From positions 4,671,353 to 4,735,352 of the forward strand of contig JAOQNJ010000001.1 in NCBI GenBank assembly GCA_025961275.1: a DNA stretch of 64,000 bases, read 5' to 3'. The stretch comes from Providencia alcalifaciens (GTDB lineage: Bacteria; Pseudomonadota; Gammaproteobacteria; Enterobacterales; Enterobacteriaceae). Of this stretch, positions 19,584 through 30,988 are shown in pieces. The notes under the pieces are model-generated. The model had not been told where the DNA came from. It ran no database searches and saw only the letters and a program-made list of their open reading frames with translations. Numbering within the stretch: the first letter of the stretch is position 1; each line of letters opens with the position of its first letter. Both the position numbers and the translations under genes were made by a program.

Positions 19584-22500
19584 TTGAACGCGGAAAGTTT
19601 CGCTCACTGACGCTGATTAACTGGAATGGTTTTTTTGCACGTACTTTTGACCTTGATGAACTGGTAACAACCTTATCGGGCGGAAACGGTGCAGGTAAAT
19701 CCACGACGATGGCGGCATTTATTACGGCAATGATCCCTGATTTAACCTTGCTGCACTTCCGTAACACAACAGAAGCAGGAGCAACCTCAGGTTCACGTGA
19801 TAAAGGCTTACACGGTAAATTACGTCCAGGTGTTTGTTATGCCATTTTGGATGTTTTGAATTCAAAACATCAGCGCATTATGGTAGGTGTCAGGCTGCAA
19901 CAAGTTGCTGGTCGCGATAAAAAAGTGGACATTAAACCCTTTATGATCCAAGGGGTTCCTATTGCAACCGGGCCAACAGAAATACTGACTGAAGTACTGG
20001 ATGGCCGCCAAGCAAAAGTTATTGCACTGAATGATTTAAAAGAGCGCATGGAGCAACAAGAAGGTGTGCTTTTTAAACAATTTAACTCAATCACTGATTA
20101 TCATTCGGTATTATTCGAGCTAGGTGTTTTACCAAAACGTTTACGTTCAGCCAGTGACCGTAGCAAGTTCTATCGCCTTATTGAAGCATCACTTTACGGT
20201 GGTATTTCCAGTGCGATCACCCGTTCATTACGTGACTATTTGTTACCAGAAAATAGTGGGGTACGTAAAGCTTTCCAAGATATGGAAGCTGCATTACGCG
20301 AGAACCGTCTAACACTCGAAGCTATTCGTATAACTCAATCAGATCGTGATCTGTTTAAACATTTAATTAGCCAAGTAACAGACTATGTTTCAGCTGATTA
20401 TATGCGCCACTCCAATGAACGACGTATTCATCTCGACTCAGCAATAGCTGCGCGTAATGAATTGCTCGCGAGCCGAAAACAATTGAGACAAGAGCAAGTT
20501 CGTAGTGTCGAAATTGCCCGTGAGCTGAATGAGCAAAGTAGCTCATCTTCAGATTTAGAAGCTGATTACCAAGCAGCAAGCGATCATCTTAATCTTGTTC
20601 AAACGGCATTGCGTCAACAAGAAAAAATCGATCGCTATCAATCCGATATTGAAGAGTTAACCTATCGCTTAGAAGATCAATCTGAGGTTGTTGCCGAAGC
20701 AACAGAGCGTCAAGAAGATCTTGAAGCCCGTTCAGAAGCGGCTGAAGTAGAAGTTGATGAATTAAAAAGCCAACTGGCAGATTATCAGCAAGCGCTTGAT
20801 GTCCAACAAACTCGCGCAATTCAATACCAGCAAGCATTACAAGCATTAACCCGTGCGCGTGAATTATGTCAATTATCAGAATTATCAATTGAAAATGCAG
20901 ATGAATGGTTAGAGACCTTTGAAGCTCGTGAACAGCAGGCAACTGAAACCTTATTGGCTTTAGAACAGAAAATGAGTGTTGCGGATGCAGCTCATAGCCA
21001 ATTTGAACAAGCCTATCAACTCGTCAAGAATATGATAGGTGAAGTTAGCCGTGGTGATGCATACCAGCAGGCTCGATCTCTACTTCGCGACTGGTCTTCT
21101 CAGCAACACTTGGCTGAGCGAGTACAGCCATTACGTATGCAACTCTCTGAATTACAGCAACGCCTAGATAGCCAGCAGAATGCTGAGCGTTTATTAAGTG
21201 AGTTTTGCAAACGGCATGGGCAAAGTTATGAGCCTGACGAATTAGACTCGTTAATGGCCGAGCTTGAGGCCCAACAAGAAGAGTTAAGCATCGGTGTTAA
21301 TGAAAGTGGCGAACGTCGTATGCAAATGCGCCAAGAGCTTGATCAAATTCGTCAACGCATTCAAGTATTGACCTCGAAAGCGCCAGCTTGGCTGATGGCT
21401 CAAGAAGCGTTAACTCAGCTAAATGAACAAGCGCATGAAGCCTTTGATTCAAGCAGTGCAGTTACTGAACATATGCAGCAATTGCTTGAGCAAGAAAGAG
21501 AAATTACGGTTGAACGCGATGAAATTGCGGCACAAAGACGTGGGCTAGAAAAGCAGATTGAACGCCTTAGCCAGCCAAGCGGTGCAGAAGATAGTAGAAT
21601 GCTAGCGCTTGCTGAACGTTTTGGTGGCGTATTGCTATCTGAAATTTATGACGATATCACCATTGATGATGCACCTTACTTCTCTGCATTATATGGTCCA
21701 GCACGTAACGGTATTGTTGTACAAGATCTGTCAGTGGTTCGTAGCCAATTAACTACATTACACGATTGCCCAGAAGATGTTTATTTTATTGAAGGAGATC
21801 CTCAATCTTTTGATGACAGCGTGTTTAATGCTGAAGAGTTCGAAAATGCGGTGCTGATCCGCTCAACGGATAGGCAGTGGCGTTTCTCGCGTTATCCTGA
21901 AGTGCCTTTATTTGGACGTGCTGCGCGTGAAAATCACCTTGAATCACTGACCTTAGAACGTGATAGCTTAGCGGAACGTTATGCGACACTCTCGTTTGAT
22001 GTGCAAAAAATTCAACGTTCACACCAGGCATTTAGTCGTTTTATTGGTCAACACATTTCAGTCGCCTTTGAAACAGACCCAGAAGCGGAAATTCGTACAC
22101 TAAACCAGAAACGAACTGAAATTGAGCGTAATTTAGCCCAGTTTGAAGAACAAACTCAGCAACAGCGTCAGCAATACACACAGGGTAAAGACAGCTTGTC
22201 GGCATTGAATCGCCTATTACCTCTGGTTGGCTTGTTGATGGATGAAACTCTGGCTGATCGTGCTGATGAGATCCGTGATGAGTTATCGGATGCGGAGGAA
22301 GCGGCGCACTTCTTGAATAAACATAGTCAATCGTTAACAAAACTTGAACCGATTGTCACTGTTTTACTCAGTGATCCTGAGCAGCATGATCAGCTTCGTA
22401 AAGATTATGAAACGGCTAAACATAGCCAGCAAAGTGCCAAGCAGCAAGCATTTGCGTTGGTTGAAATCGTGCAACGTCGTGCTCACTTTAGTTATAGTGA

Positions 22501-24025
22501 TTCGACAGGTATGGTTAATGAGAATGCGGATCTTAATGAGAAATTGCGTCAGCGCTTAGAGCAAGCTGAAAGTGAACGAAGCCGTGCTCGTGAGCAACTT
22601 CGCCAGCAACAATCACAAGCTGCACAATTTAATCAAGTATTAGCCTCTCTTCGTAGCTCTTTTGATACCAAGCAAGAGATGCTTAAAGAGTTAGAGACTG
22701 AGATGCAGGATATCGGAGTTAAAGCCGATCCTGAAGCACAAGAACGTGCTCGTATTCGTCGTGATGAGTTTCATCAATCAGTGATGGCGAATCGTAGTCG
22801 CATTAATCAGTTAGAGAAACAGCTCACATTGTGCGAAGCAGAAATGGAAAACCTGCTAAAACGCATTCGTAAGTTAGAGAAAGATTATTATTTGCAGCGC
22901 GAACAAGTTGTATCAGCCAAGTCAGGTTGGTGTGCGGTGATGCGTTTAGTGAAAGATAATGGCGTCGAACGTCGCTTGCATCGACGTGAATTGGCTTACA
23001 CTGATGGTGAAAGCCTGCGTTCAATGTCGGATAAGGCGTTAGGAGCTTTACGTTTAGCGGTTGCGGACAATGAGCATTTACGTGATGTATTACGTTTATC
23101 CGAAGATCCTAAACGTCCAGAACGTAAGATCCAGTTCTTTATTGCCGTTTACCAGCACCTGCGCGAGCGTATCCGTCAAGATATTATTCGTACAGATGAT
23201 CCAATCGATGCTATTGAACAAATGGAAATCGAATTGGCTCGCTTAACTGAAGAACTCACCGCTCGTGAGCAAAAACTGGCGATAAGTTCGAAGAGTGTGG
23301 CGAATATTATTCGTAAAACTATTCAGCGCGAGCAAAACCGTATTCGCATGTTAAACCAAGGGCTACAAGCTGTGTCATTTGGTCAAGTGAAAGGGGTTAG
23401 GCTAAATGTGAACATTAGAGAAAGCCACTCTTTGATGTTAACAGTGCTATCAGAAGAGAGCGAATTACACCAAGACTTGTTCACAAGCCAGCGTTTGACC
23501 TTCTCAGAAGCAATGGCCAAACTTTATCAGCGCTTAAACCCACAAATGGATATGGGGCAGCGTCTGCCACAAACTATAGGTGAAGAGCTATTAGACTACC
23601 GTAATTATCTTGAACTTGAAGTTGAGGTAAATCGTGGCTCTGATGGCTGGTTGAAAGCGGAAAGTGGGGCTCTCTCAACGGGGGAAGCGATTGGTACCGG
23701 TATGTCAATATTGGTAATGGTCGTTCAAAGTTGGGAGGAAGAGTCACGTCGCCTGCGAGCGAAAGATATTATTCCTTGCCGCTTATTATTCCTTGATGAA
23801 GCGGCGCGTCTGGATGCGAAGTCAATTGCGACCCTATTTGAGTTGTGTGACAGGTTAGAAATGCAGCTGATCATTGCAGCGCCAGAGAATATCAGTCCTG
23901 AAAAAGGAACGACCTATAAATTGGTGCGTAAGGTATTTGATAATCGAGAACATGTTCATGTCGTTGGTTTAAAAGGTTTTGGCCAAGATAGCCCTACTCA
24001 GCAAGTACAACTACCTCAAGAGTAA
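19580..24025 (+). CDS. mukB: Chromosome partition protein MukB (SMC-like ATPase)
   Basis: MukB is the SMC-type ATPase of the MukBEF complex that extrudes DNA loops and works with topoisomerase IV. The 1,481-residue protein (1,486 in E. coli) has an N-terminal head with Walker [16 protein letters not shown]. Long coiled coils, very rich in Gln, Glu and Leu, occupy roughly residues 240-660 and 780-1120 around the hinge. The C-terminal head has the signature [16 protein letters not shown] and Walker [14 protein letters not shown]. The start overlaps the mukE stop (ATGA). No internal damage is seen. Confidence 0.98.
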   Translation: MIERGKFRSLTLINWNGFFARTFDLDELVTTLSGGNGAGKSTTMAAFITAMIPDLTLLHFRNTTEAGATSGSRDKGLHGKLRPGVCYAILDVLNSKHQRIMVGVRLQQVAGRDKKVDIKPFMIQGVPIATGPTEILTEVLDGRQAKVIALNDLKERMEQQEGVLFKQFNSITDYHSVLFELGVLPKRLRSASDRSKFYRLIEASLYGGISSAITRSLRDYLLPENSGVRKAFQDMEAALRENRLTLEAIRITQSDRDLFKHLISQVTDYVSADYMRHSNERRIHLDSAIAARNELLASRKQLRQEQVRSVEIARELNEQSSSSSDLEADYQAASDHLNLVQTALRQQEKIDRYQSDIEELTYRLEDQSEVVAEATERQEDLEARSEAAEVEVDELKSQLADYQQALDVQQTRAIQYQQALQALTRARELCQLSELSIENADEWLETFEAREQQATETLLALEQKMSVADAAHSQFEQAYQLVKNMIGEVSRGDAYQQARSLLRDWSSQQHLAERVQPLRMQLSELQQRLDSQQNAERLLSEFCKRHGQSYEPDELDSLMAELEAQQEELSIGVNESGERRMQMRQELDQIRQRIQVLTSKAPAWLMAQEALTQLNEQAHEAFDSSSAVTEHMQQLLEQEREITVERDEIAAQRRGLEKQIERLSQPSGAEDSRMLALAERFGGVLLSEIYDDITIDDAPYFSALYGPARNGIVVQDLSVVRSQLTTLHDCPEDVYFIEGDPQSFDDSVFNAEEFENAVLIRSTDRQWRFSRYPEVPLFGRAARENHLESLTLERDSLAERYATLSFDVQKIQRSHQAFSRFIGQHISVAFETDPEAEIRTLNQKRTEIERNLAQFEEQTQQQRQQYTQGKDSLSALNRLLPLVGLLMDETLADRADEIRDELSDAEEAAHFLNKHSQSLTKLEPIVTVLLSDPEQHDQLRKDYETAKHSQQSAKQQAFALVEIVQRRAHFSYSDSTGMVNENADLNEKLRQRLEQAESERSRAREQLRQQQSQAAQFNQVLASLRSSFDTKQEMLKELETEMQDIGVKADPEAQERARIRRDEFHQSVMANRSRINQLEKQLTLCEAEMENLLKRIRKLEKDYYLQREQVVSAKSGWCAVMRLVKDNGVERRLHRRELAYTDGESLRSMSDKALGALRLAVADNEHLRDVLRLSEDPKRPERKIQFFIAVYQHLRERIRQDIIRTDDPIDAIEQMEIELARLTEELTAREQKLAISSKSVANIIRKTIQREQNRIRMLNQGLQAVSFGQVKGVRLNVNIRESHSLMLTVLSEESELHQDLFTSQRLTFSEAMAKLYQRLNPQMDMGQRLPQTIGEELLDYRNYLELEVEVNRGSDGWLKAESGALSTGEAIGTGMSILVMVVQSWEEESRRLRAKDIIPCRLLFLDEAARLDAKSIATLFELCDRLEMQLIIAAPENISPEKGTTYKLVRKVFDNREHVHVVGLKGFGQDSPTQQVQLPQE

Positions 24026-24051
24026 TGAATTAGTAATATGAATTAACGTCT

Positions 24052-24084
24052 AAACGGTGCTGTTTTCAGCACCGTTTTTTTTGG
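24052..24084 (+). terminator. Intrinsic terminator after mukB
   Basis: A perfect 11-bp stem AAACGGTGCTG / CAGCACCGTTT with a TTTT loop and an eight-base T-run closes the cmoM-mukFEB operon. Confidence 0.95.
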
Positions 24085-24598
24085 TTAGTGATGAATAGCT
24101 AAAGGCTCATTAACCTGATATCTAAAGGTTTATAGTTGGTTTAAGGCTACGATTTTTCAACTAAAACGATTAATGATTCGGTCGTTCGAGGTAATTAAAT
24201 TCGGAAGATAAGTAACTGATAGATATAATAACTGATTGAATTATTTTAATTTAAATTATGGTGAATATCCTTTATACATGGCACAGAGAGTCCTACTTAA
24301 ATTTACTGAAGAATATTTCGTCTATAGTTTAATCACCTGCAAATTAAATTACGTTAATTAGACTAATACGATTAACAACAGACATCTACGATGAGAAGTA
24401 AGTCTCATTTTTATGAAAATAAAAATACTATTATCTATGTTCCTGTGATACATCCCAAATAATTTTATTTCTCTTTGCTATGATTATTTCCAATGATAAT
24501 GACATCATAAAAAAACCTATCGGTAGTGTGACAAATAGAAATTCAGTATTTTGCAATAAATGATGCATAAGTAGTCAATAAATCAATAAGGATTAAAC
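24085..24598. other. AT-rich spacer upstream of aphA
   Basis: About 510 AT-rich bases with no gene I can support. A 6-bp hairpin (ATGAGA at 24391-24396, TCTCAT at 24403-24408, then TTTT) resembles a weak terminator with no known gene before it. The aphA promoter must lie in the last 150 bases, but I see no clear operator. Confidence 0.4.
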
Positions 24599-25312
24599 AT
24601 GAAAAAAACGACACTGACTTTAAGTGCCATTGCTTTAGTACTCAGTTTTACAGCAACATCACAAGCGAAAGTATTAATGCCAGAAGTCGTCAGCCCAGGT
24701 GTGACAGTGACACAACTTGCTGACCAAAAGCCAGTTCATTGGGTTTCTATTGAGCAGATCAAAAGCAGTCTTGAAGGCCAGGCACCAATGGCTGTTGGTT
24801 TTGATATTGATGATACCGTGCTGTTTTCAAGCCCAGGATTTTACCGTGGTAAGATCGAGTATTCCCCAAATGACTTTAGTTATCTGAAAAACATTGAATT
24901 TTGGGAAAAAATGAATAATGAGTGGGATCAGTTCAGTATGCCTAAAAAAGTGGGTATGGATTTAGTTCAAATGCACTTAAAGCGTGGCGATACCGTTTAT
25001 TTTATTACTGGCCGTACTAAAACTAAAACAGAAACAGTGACAAAATACGTACAAGAAGGTCTTGAGATCCCTGCTGACAAGATGAATACAGTCATCTTCG
25101 CAGGAGATGAACCAGGCCAAAATAATAAAGTCAGTTGGATGCGTGATCATAAATTAAAAATTTATTATGGTGATGCAGATGCTGATATTGCAGCGGCCCG
25201 TGAATTGAATATTCGTGGTATCCGTATATTACGTGCAGCAAATTCATCATATCAGCCACTGCCAAAAGCCGGCCAGTTCGGTGAAGAAGTTGTTATTAAC
25301 TCCGAATATTAA
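24599..25312 (+). CDS. aphA: Class B non-specific acid phosphatase AphA
   Basis: AphA is a periplasmic, magnesium-dependent phosphatase of the HAD (DDDD) superfamily that hydrolyses organic phosphomonoesters and can transfer phosphate to nucleosides. The 237-residue product, the same length as E. coli AphA, has a signal peptide ([17 protein letters not shown]...SQA, cleavage near residue 23). The catalytic motif is [22 protein letters not shown] and [14 protein letters not shown] follow as the later HAD motifs. It is a monocistronic gene with its own terminator. In E. coli aphA lies elsewhere on the chromosome, so its place between mukB and ldtD is lineage-specific. Confidence 0.95.
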   Translation: MKKTTLTLSAIALVLSFTATSQAKVLMPEVVSPGVTVTQLADQKPVHWVSIEQIKSSLEGQAPMAVGFDIDDTVLFSSPGFYRGKIEYSPNDFSYLKNIEFWEKMNNEWDQFSMPKKVGMDLVQMHLKRGDTVYFITGRTKTKTETVTKYVQEGLEIPADKMNTVIFAGDEPGQNNKVSWMRDHKLKIYYGDADADIAAARELNIRGIRILRAANSSYQPLPKAGQFGEEVVINSEY

Positions 25313-25341
25313 TGTTAGCAGCTGAATATTTTGATTAATTG

Positions 25342-25366
25342 AAAAGGCGCTTAGCGCCTTTTTTTG
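25342..25366 (+). terminator. Intrinsic terminator after aphA
   Basis: A compact hairpin AAAGGCGC-TTA-GCGCCTTT followed by a run of T's. Confidence 0.92.
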
Positions 25367-25374
25367 ATATAGTC

Positions 25375-25497
25375 TGCATACTTCAAGTTTCATCGTTATC
25401 GACTACGCTTAGTGAGTCGAGTCACCAAGTTTATCTATGTCCCCCCTCCTATTTTCCCTTTTCGCCGACATGCAAAACGAATTATGTAGTGCATATA
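25375..25497 (+). repeat. ERIC/IRU-like palindromic repeat (copy A)
   Basis: About 123 bases beginning TGCATACTTCAAGTTTCA and ending with a complementary CGAATTATGTAGTGCATA arm. The centre GAGTCACCAAGTTTATCTATG matches the other copies in the window. The layout (TTCAAGTTGCA arm, CAGTCAC-like centre) follows the enterobacterial ERIC/IRU family. Confidence 0.75.
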
Positions 25498-25567
25498 TAG
25501 GTGGAAGCATATCCCACATAATAAAGATAACGTAATAGCGCATTTGACGGGGCACTTTTATATAGAG

Positions 25568-25772
25568 ATGCCATTTTGTACTATCAATATTGAAGATAAT
25601 TTAATTATTATTGATGTTAAGGTAGCGTGGAGAAATTAAAATTTTCTATGGGATAGTAGAGGATGACCCAAGTTCAGTTTTAGATTTGATATATCTTATT
25701 GATAATAAAAATTTTACTGTTTTTTGGGATGAGGGGTATAGATGTAGCAATACTGAGCTTCGTTTCAAATAG
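25568..25772 (+). pseudogene. Decayed short gene of unknown family
   Basis: An ATG at 25568 opens MPFCTINIEDNLIIIDVKV and stops after 23 codons. From about 25626 another frame continues with protein-like sequence (IFYGIVEDDPSSVLDLIYL, then NFTVFWDEGYRCSNTELRF) to a TAG at 25770-25772. Together the two pieces read like one small acidic protein of about 67 residues broken by a shift near 25620-25630. I do not recognise the family. The DNA is AT-rich and isolated, without a strong ribosome site. It could also be chance open frame. Confidence 0.35.
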
Positions 25773-26072
25773 TAATTGGATTTAAAATAAACATGTCGTT
25801 ATACTTAATCTATATTAGGCCAAATGTTCAGATTGTTAATCCAGCTTTTACATTTAAATTAATAATATTAGATATTACTTTTATGATTAATTCGTATTGA
25901 ATTAAAAATGTAAATAATTCTATTTCTCGTTATAAACTATCACCAGAACTGTTTTATCTTATCTAAAGACAAAATTAGTTAATTCCTATAACATTCCTTT
26001 TAAATTTAAATATAATCAATTGTCAATATAATAAAAATGATTGTTATCCATGTAGTAACTTAAGGTGGATTT
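25773..26072. other. AT-rich spacer upstream of ldtD
   Basis: About 300 bases of very AT-rich DNA with no gene I can support. It presumably carries the ldtD promoter. Confidence 0.4.
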
Positions 26073-27800
26073 ATGGCAAAGAAAAGAGTGAAAGCTCTGC
26101 AAGCATCAGTAATATTAGGGTTGTTCTCGCTACAGTTTCCTGCTTTTTCAGTACAAGATAATGGGCAATTAGTGGTTGAAGGGGTTCAGTTACAACAAGC
26201 AACAGAGCCCACGACTGTGACTGTTATGACACCTGCTGAAAGCCTAGCTCAAATCACAGCATCATTACCGGGGAATGTAAAAGCGGTATTTCCTGCACAA
26301 CTTGCTAAAATTTATGCGGATAGGCAGATGCAATTACTGTGGCAAGATGAAACAGCAATTGAACAATTCCAACAACAACTGGCAGAACTTGCACTATCAG
26401 GGGTACAACCTCAATTTAGCGAGTGGCTATTAGCTCTTGAACAGAGTGATTTAAGCGAGCTAGGCAGAGATGTTATTTTGTCCGATGCGATGCTTGGTTA
26501 TAGGCAATATGTTTCGGCAATTCCGACTAATGGTCAATATTGGTTGTATCGAAAACAGCCCTATAAGCTGGTTGAGCCAACAGCAGCACAAATAAAACCT
26601 TGGTTAGATTCTATTTCAGAAAATCGCCTCAATGCATGGGTTCAGTCGCAAGCCCCAAATCATCCGTTGTATCAGCCTATGCGGCAAGAAATGTTGAAGC
26701 AACTTAAGATGAATGATGATGAACTTGAATTGGTGAGTACCAGCACGTTAAAACCAGGCCAGTCAAGTGATGATGTTATTGCTTTGAGAGAGATTTTATA
26801 TCGTCAAGGTCTTGTAAGTGAAGCAGCAATTTCAACAGAATTAGATGCAGCGGCAACGGATGAAGAAAAGGCGAGTTCAATAGCAGAAGCACGCCTATAC
26901 AGTGATGAACTTGTCGATGCAGTGAAAAAATTCCAGCTACAGTACAGTTTAGAGGCTGATGGCATGGTGGGCAAAGGCACCAAAGTGTGGCTTAACATGA
27001 AACCGCATCAAAAAGCGGGATTAATGGCATTGAATATTCAAAGATTGCGCATTATCCCAGAAAGTAATGGAACAGGAATTCTTGTCAATATTCCGGGCTT
27101 TTCTTTAAATTTTTATCTGAACAATGATGTGATCTTGGATTCAAAAGTGATTGTAGGACGCCCTGACCGCAAAACGCCAATTATGAGCAGTGCTCTAAAT
27201 AATGTGGTAATCAATCCACCATGGAGTGTGCCAACGAGTATGGCGAGAAAAGATATCGCGCCAAGAGGAAAGGAAGATCCTAGCTATTTTAGTCGTAAAG
27301 GTTATACGGTGTATTCAGGGTGGGAGCAGGACTCATTTGAAATTGACCCATATTCTATTAATTGGGAGCAAATTAGCCCTGCAAACTTTCCATATCGGAT
27401 CCGCCAAGCACCAGGACCAACAAATTCGTTAGGGCGCTATAAGTTTAATATGCCAAATTCAGAGGCTATTTATCTTCATGATACGCCTAACCATAGCTTA
27501 TTTAATCGTAATGCACGTGCAATAAGCTCCGGCTGCGTTCGAGTAAATAAAGCCAATGTATTGGCGGGTATCTTGTTAGGAGATGCTGGTTGGGAACAAA
27601 AACGTATTGATGGTGCATTGAAAGAAGGCTCTACAAAATACGTGAATATTCCTGATAGGATCCCAGTTTACCTTTACTATCAAACAGCATGGGTAGATAA
27701 AGACCAACAGCCACAGTATCGTGCTGATATTTATCAATATGATAATAGTATTGAAAATGCGGAAAAATACGTTCCGGCAATAAAAAAGATCCTGCATTAA
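26073..27800 (+). CDS. ldtD: L,D-transpeptidase LdtD
   Basis: LdtD (YcbB) makes 3-3 cross-links between meso-diaminopimelate residues of peptidoglycan in the periplasm, a route that becomes important under envelope stress and can bypass beta-lactam-sensitive enzymes. The 575-residue product (615 in E. coli) has an N-terminal signal or anchor (residues 1-27). A scaffold domain and a peptidoglycan-binding domain (AVKKFQLQYSLEADGMVGKGT, about residues 275-305) follow. The YkuD catalytic domain has YLHDTPNHSLF and the active site SSGCVRV with the nucleophilic Cys. An upstream GGTGG is a usable ribosome site. Confidence 0.94.
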   Translation: MAKKRVKALQASVILGLFSLQFPAFSVQDNGQLVVEGVQLQQATEPTTVTVMTPAESLAQITASLPGNVKAVFPAQLAKIYADRQMQLLWQDETAIEQFQQQLAELALSGVQPQFSEWLLALEQSDLSELGRDVILSDAMLGYRQYVSAIPTNGQYWLYRKQPYKLVEPTAAQIKPWLDSISENRLNAWVQSQAPNHPLYQPMRQEMLKQLKMNDDELELVSTSTLKPGQSSDDVIALREILYRQGLVSEAAISTELDAAATDEEKASSIAEARLYSDELVDAVKKFQLQYSLEADGMVGKGTKVWLNMKPHQKAGLMALNIQRLRIIPESNGTGILVNIPGFSLNFYLNNDVILDSKVIVGRPDRKTPIMSSALNNVVINPPWSVPTSMARKDIAPRGKEDPSYFSRKGYTVYSGWEQDSFEIDPYSINWEQISPANFPYRIRQAPGPTNSLGRYKFNMPNSEAIYLHDTPNHSLFNRNARAISSGCVRVNKANVLAGILLGDAGWEQKRIDGALKEGSTKYVNIPDRIPVYLYYQTAWVDKDQQPQYRADIYQYDNSIENAEKYVPAIKKILH

Positions 27801-27810
27801 TAATGGTGTC

Positions 27811-27848
27811 AATCAGTCAGGGAGGTTATCTCCCTGATTGCATTTTCA
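27811..27848 (+). terminator. Probable terminator after ldtD
   Basis: The stem TCAGGGA / TCCCTGA (27817-27837), with flanking AAT/ATT pairing, is followed by a weak CATTTT run. Confidence 0.6.
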
Positions 27849-27916
27849 GCGTTCTTCCAATATTCCCGCATTATTTCCCATCATTTCCTTAGGAAAAATG
27901 AAGTATTAATGGTTTT

Positions 27917-28043
27917 ATACTCGTCATACTTCAAGTTGCAGCGTTGTTGACTGCTCTTCGCTAGCCGAGTCACATAGTTTATCTATGCTCCCCGCCTATC
28001 TTCATTTGTCGCCTATCTGCAACTTGAATTATTTTGAGTATAT
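27917..28043 (+). repeat. ERIC/IRU-like palindromic repeat (copy B)
   Basis: The best-preserved copy, 127 bases. TATACTCGTCATACTTCAAG opens it and CAACTTGAATTATTTTGAG closes it, the two ends being partly complementary. The centre GCCGAGTCACATAGTTTATC is shared with copy G. The length equals the classical ERIC length. The rest of the 27801-28245 gap holds only AT-rich DNA. Confidence 0.85.
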
Positions 28044-28245
28044 ATTAATTGAAGTAACAATCATGAACTGACACTAAGACTGTATTTAGTGATAACACTC
28101 ACTATTTTGATGATATAACGTGATTATTTGGACTTTTACTTATTTATTTACATTTTTATACATTAAAGTCAAATATCATTTGTTAGACTGGAAGATACAG
28201 TTAGTTTGTTTACTATTTACATAATTGAAATCTGAGTTATCACCT

Positions 28246-28794
28246 ATGGATATAATTGACCAAAATCGCAGAAAATGGTTAGGAATTGGTGCCGCTACTG
28301 TCGGGCTAAGCTTACTACCAAGCCATGTGTTTGCAGCAATGACAACACCAAGACCAAGAATTTTGCGTTTTCAAAATCTCAACACCGGGGAATTTCTAAA
28401 GACAGAGTTTTTCGATGGACGCCATTATAACAAATCAGAGCTTGCGCGATTAAATCACCTGTTTCGTGATCACCGCAGTGATAAAGTGAAAACGATTGAT
28501 CCTAAATTATTCGATCAAATCTATTTGTTACAAATGATGATGGGCTCCAATAAGCCAGTTCAATTAATTTCGGGATATCGCTCACTCGAGACTAATAATG
28601 CATTACGTAAAAGTAGCTCGGGAGTCGCGAAGAAAAGTTACCATACGCGTGGCCAAGCAATGGATTTTCACATTGAGGGATTGCAATTGAGTAATATCCG
28701 TAAAGCCGCACTAAAAATGAAAGCGGGTGGTGTGGGTTACTACCCGAGAAGCAATTTTGTTCATATCGATACAGGTCCAGCAAGAACATGGTAA
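28246..28794 (+). CDS. mepK: Murein DD-endopeptidase MepK (DUF882)
   Basis: MepK (YcbK) cleaves peptide cross-links in peptidoglycan, including the 3-3 links made by LdtD, so its place next to ldtD makes sense. Starting at the ATG at 28246 gives 182 residues, as in E. coli; a frame open from 28225 adds seven codons. The N terminus NRRKWLGIGAATVGL is a twin-arginine-type signal ending FAA. The zinc ligands of the peptidase M15-like fold are in SYHTRGQAMDFHI and FVHIDTGPAR. Confidence 0.94.
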   Translation: MDIIDQNRRKWLGIGAATVGLSLLPSHVFAAMTTPRPRILRFQNLNTGEFLKTEFFDGRHYNKSELARLNHLFRDHRSDKVKTIDPKLFDQIYLLQMMMGSNKPVQLISGYRSLETNNALRKSSSGVAKKSYHTRGQAMDFHIEGLQLSNIRKAALKMKAGGVGYYPRSNFVHIDTGPARTW

Positions 28795-28833
28795 TCTGTG
28801 CATAGGTGACACAGATTATGGAGTAATTGTTCA

Positions 28834-29481
28834 ATGAAATATATCATTATCCCAGTAACCCCTTTTATGCAAAATTGTCAGGTTATATGGGATGAAAACT
28901 CGATGGAAGCCGTTATTGTTGATCCCGGTGGTGAGGCAGAAAAACTCATAGCCGCTATTGAAAATCGCAATTTAAAGCCAACAAAGATCCTTTTGACTCA
29001 TGGGCACTCTGACCATATTGGTGCTACCGCTATTCTTTCTAAGCATTTTTCAGTGCCTATTTATGGGCCTCAAAAAGAAGATGCTTTTTGGATTGAAGCG
29101 CTAGCAGAGCAAAATGCGATGTTTAATATCGGGGAATGTCCTGACTTTACCCCTGATTATTGGTTAGAAGAAGGGCAAACTGTGACTTGTGGGCCTATCA
29201 CTTTTGACGTTCTACATTGCCCTGGGCACACGCCCGGTCATATCATTTTTGTTAATCATGCCGATAAATTAATTTCAATGGGTGATGTGTTATTTAAAGG
29301 TGGTGTAGGGCGCAGCGATTTCCCTCGTGGTGACCATCAGGCACTGATAGCCTCGATTAAAAATAAAGTATTGCCGCTTGGGGATGAATATCAATTTATT
29401 CCGGGACATGGCCCAATGTCGAATCTTGGTCATGAGCGCAAAACAAATCCTTTCTTAGAGGATGAGTTGCCAGTTTGGTAA
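28834..29481 (+). CDS. ycbL: Metallo-beta-lactamase-fold hydrolase YcbL (glyoxalase II-like)
   Basis: YcbL belongs to the type II glyoxalase branch of the metallo-beta-lactamase superfamily and is thought to hydrolyse glutathione thioesters such as S-lactoylglutathione. The 215-residue product equals the E. coli length. The metal site is complete: THGHSDHIG (HxHxDH), HCPGHTPGH, ISMGDVLFKGGVGR and IPGHGP. It follows mepK by about 40 bases, and the ldtD-mepK-ycbL order is the same as in E. coli. Confidence 0.93.
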   Translation: MKYIIIPVTPFMQNCQVIWDENSMEAVIVDPGGEAEKLIAAIENRNLKPTKILLTHGHSDHIGATAILSKHFSVPIYGPQKEDAFWIEALAEQNAMFNIGECPDFTPDYWLEEGQTVTCGPITFDVLHCPGHTPGHIIFVNHADKLISMGDVLFKGGVGRSDFPRGDHQALIASIKNKVLPLGDEYQFIPGHGPMSNLGHERKTNPFLEDELPVW

Positions 29482-29552
29482 TGAGGCTGTCATTCTATTG
29501 TAGGCTAATTACACCAAGAGTTTTGTAGAGAATAGATAGTTCGATTTCAATA

Positions 29553-29588
29553 AATGCCTCAGCGATTGAGGCATTATTATTTTAAGTT
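29553..29588 (+). terminator. Terminator after ycbL
   Basis: A perfect 9-bp stem AATGCCTCA / TGAGGCATT with a GCGAT loop is followed by ATTATTTTAAG. Confidence 0.8.
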
Positions 29589-29610
29589 ATTTTTAACTTT
29601 CGTCGTTTAA

Positions 29611-29637
29611 TAAAAAACGCCTCCAAAAAGAGGCGTC
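29611..29637 (-). terminator. Terminator of aspC
   Basis: On the minus strand the stem ACGCCTC / GAGGCGT encloses TTTTTG and is followed by TTTTTTA, the expected end of the aspC transcript. Confidence 0.9.
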
Positions 29638-29670
29638 TTCGCGATGATCAAACTCAGTTATCTTAAAGTA

Positions 29671-30861
29671 TTAAATCACTTTAATGATAGCGTCACACAG
29701 TGGCACCATGTTCTCGAGAGTTAAACCGGCCACGTTGATACGACCTGAGCTTACAGCATAGATACCAAATTCGCTGCGTAAGCGCTCTACTTGCTCTTTT
29801 GTTAGGCCACTGAAAGAAAACATGCCATTTTGGTTAATAATGAAGCTGAAGTCCTGTTTAGAGCCTTTCTCTTCGAGTGTATTAACCAGTAATTGACGCA
29901 TACGTTTAATACGTTCGCGCATTGATGATAATTCTTGGATCCACTCAGCTTTTAGTGCTTCATCAGATAAAATGGTGGTAACAACCGCTGCACCATGAGC
30001 GGGTGGGTTTGAGTAGTTAGCACGGATAACGGCTTTTGCTTGGCTAAATGCACGCTCTGCGTTATCACTATCTTTAGCAATAATAGTGCAAGCACCAACG
30101 CGCTCATTGTACAGACCGAAGTTTTTAGAGTAAGAACTCGCAACAGTCATTTCTGGGTTTTGTTTCGTGAAGACACGAAGGCCTTCAGCATCTTCTTCTA
30201 AGCCTTTAGCGAAACCTTGGTAAGCAAAGTCAAAGACTGGCAGTAAACCTTTTTCTGCACACAGTGCGGACAGTTCAGTCCACTGCTCAACTGTAGGGTC
30301 GATACCTGTTGGGTTGTGGCAGCAACCGTGTAAAACGATTGCATCACCGGAAACAGCGGAAGATAAGCTTTTGAGCATCCCATCAAAGTCCATACCATGA
30401 TTAGTAGCGTCATAGTAGTTGTAAGTCACGACTTCTAAACCGGCTGCTTCAAAAATATTTTTATGGTTTGGCCAAGTTGGGTTGCTTATCCAAACACGCT
30501 TAGCATTAGTTTGGCTAGCAATAAAGTCGGCAGCGATACGCAATGCGCCAGTACCACCTGGAGCCTGTGCAGTACGAGCTCGTTTAGAGGTGACAATTTC
30601 GTGCTCTTTACCAAATAATAGTTCTTGAGTTACTTGGCCGAATTCTGGAATACCACTGATGGCAAGATAGTTTTTGGTATTTTCGTTTTCTAGCAGGAGC
30701 TTTTCAGCTTTTTTTACTGTGTCTAGAACAGGCGTTTTACCTGAACCGTCTTTGTATACACCGATACCAAGGTTAATTTTGTTATCACGGGGATCAGCAC
30801 GGAAACTATCAGCGAGGCCTAAAATAGGGTCAGCAGGGGCAGAAGTAATTTTTTCAAACAT
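29671..30861 (-). CDS. aspC: Aspartate aminotransferase
   Basis: AspC is the PLP-dependent enzyme that interconverts oxaloacetate and aspartate with glutamate; it also acts on aromatic keto acids. The 396-residue product equals the family length. The PLP lysine is in [15 protein letters not shown] (near residue 246), the cofactor aspartate is in [10 protein letters not shown], and [13 protein letters not shown] and the C-terminal GRINVAGLT are conserved. It converges on ycbL and is divergent from nothing close by; the porin gene lies upstream on the same strand. Confidence 0.97.
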   Translation of the reverse strand: MFEKITSAPADPILGLADSFRADPRDNKINLGIGVYKDGSGKTPVLDTVKKAEKLLLENENTKNYLAISGIPEFGQVTQELLFGKEHEIVTSKRARTAQAPGGTGALRIAADFIASQTNAKRVWISNPTWPNHKNIFEAAGLEVVTYNYYDATNHGMDFDGMLKSLSSAVSGDAIVLHGCCHNPTGIDPTVEQWTELSALCAEKGLLPVFDFAYQGFAKGLEEDAEGLRVFTKQNPEMTVASSYSKNFGLYNERVGACTIIAKDSDNAERAFSQAKAVIRANYSNPPAHGAAVVTTILSDEALKAEWIQELSSMRERIKRMRQLLVNTLEEKGSKQDFSFIINQNGMFSFSGLTKEQVERLRSEFGIYAVSSGRINVAGLTLENMVPLCDAIIKVI

Positions 30862-30988
30862 GTTGTCGATTCCAAAACTCAGTTGTTAAGCCGAAAATGT
30901 TGAGTACTCAGGTTAACGTGCAGAAAACAATTTGCCAACCGTTTTACGAAAAAATGGCGGGATCTTGTGAGCTAGATATAAATTGAAT

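Noticed and set aside
20589..20942. 117-codon minus-strand frame inside mukB
   Set aside because: It is the complement of coiled-coil codons, which often leave long open antisense frames.
24700..24712. GTGACAGTGACAC as a matS site
   Set aside because: The right half does not match GTGACRNYGTCAC, and it lies within the aphA coding sequence.
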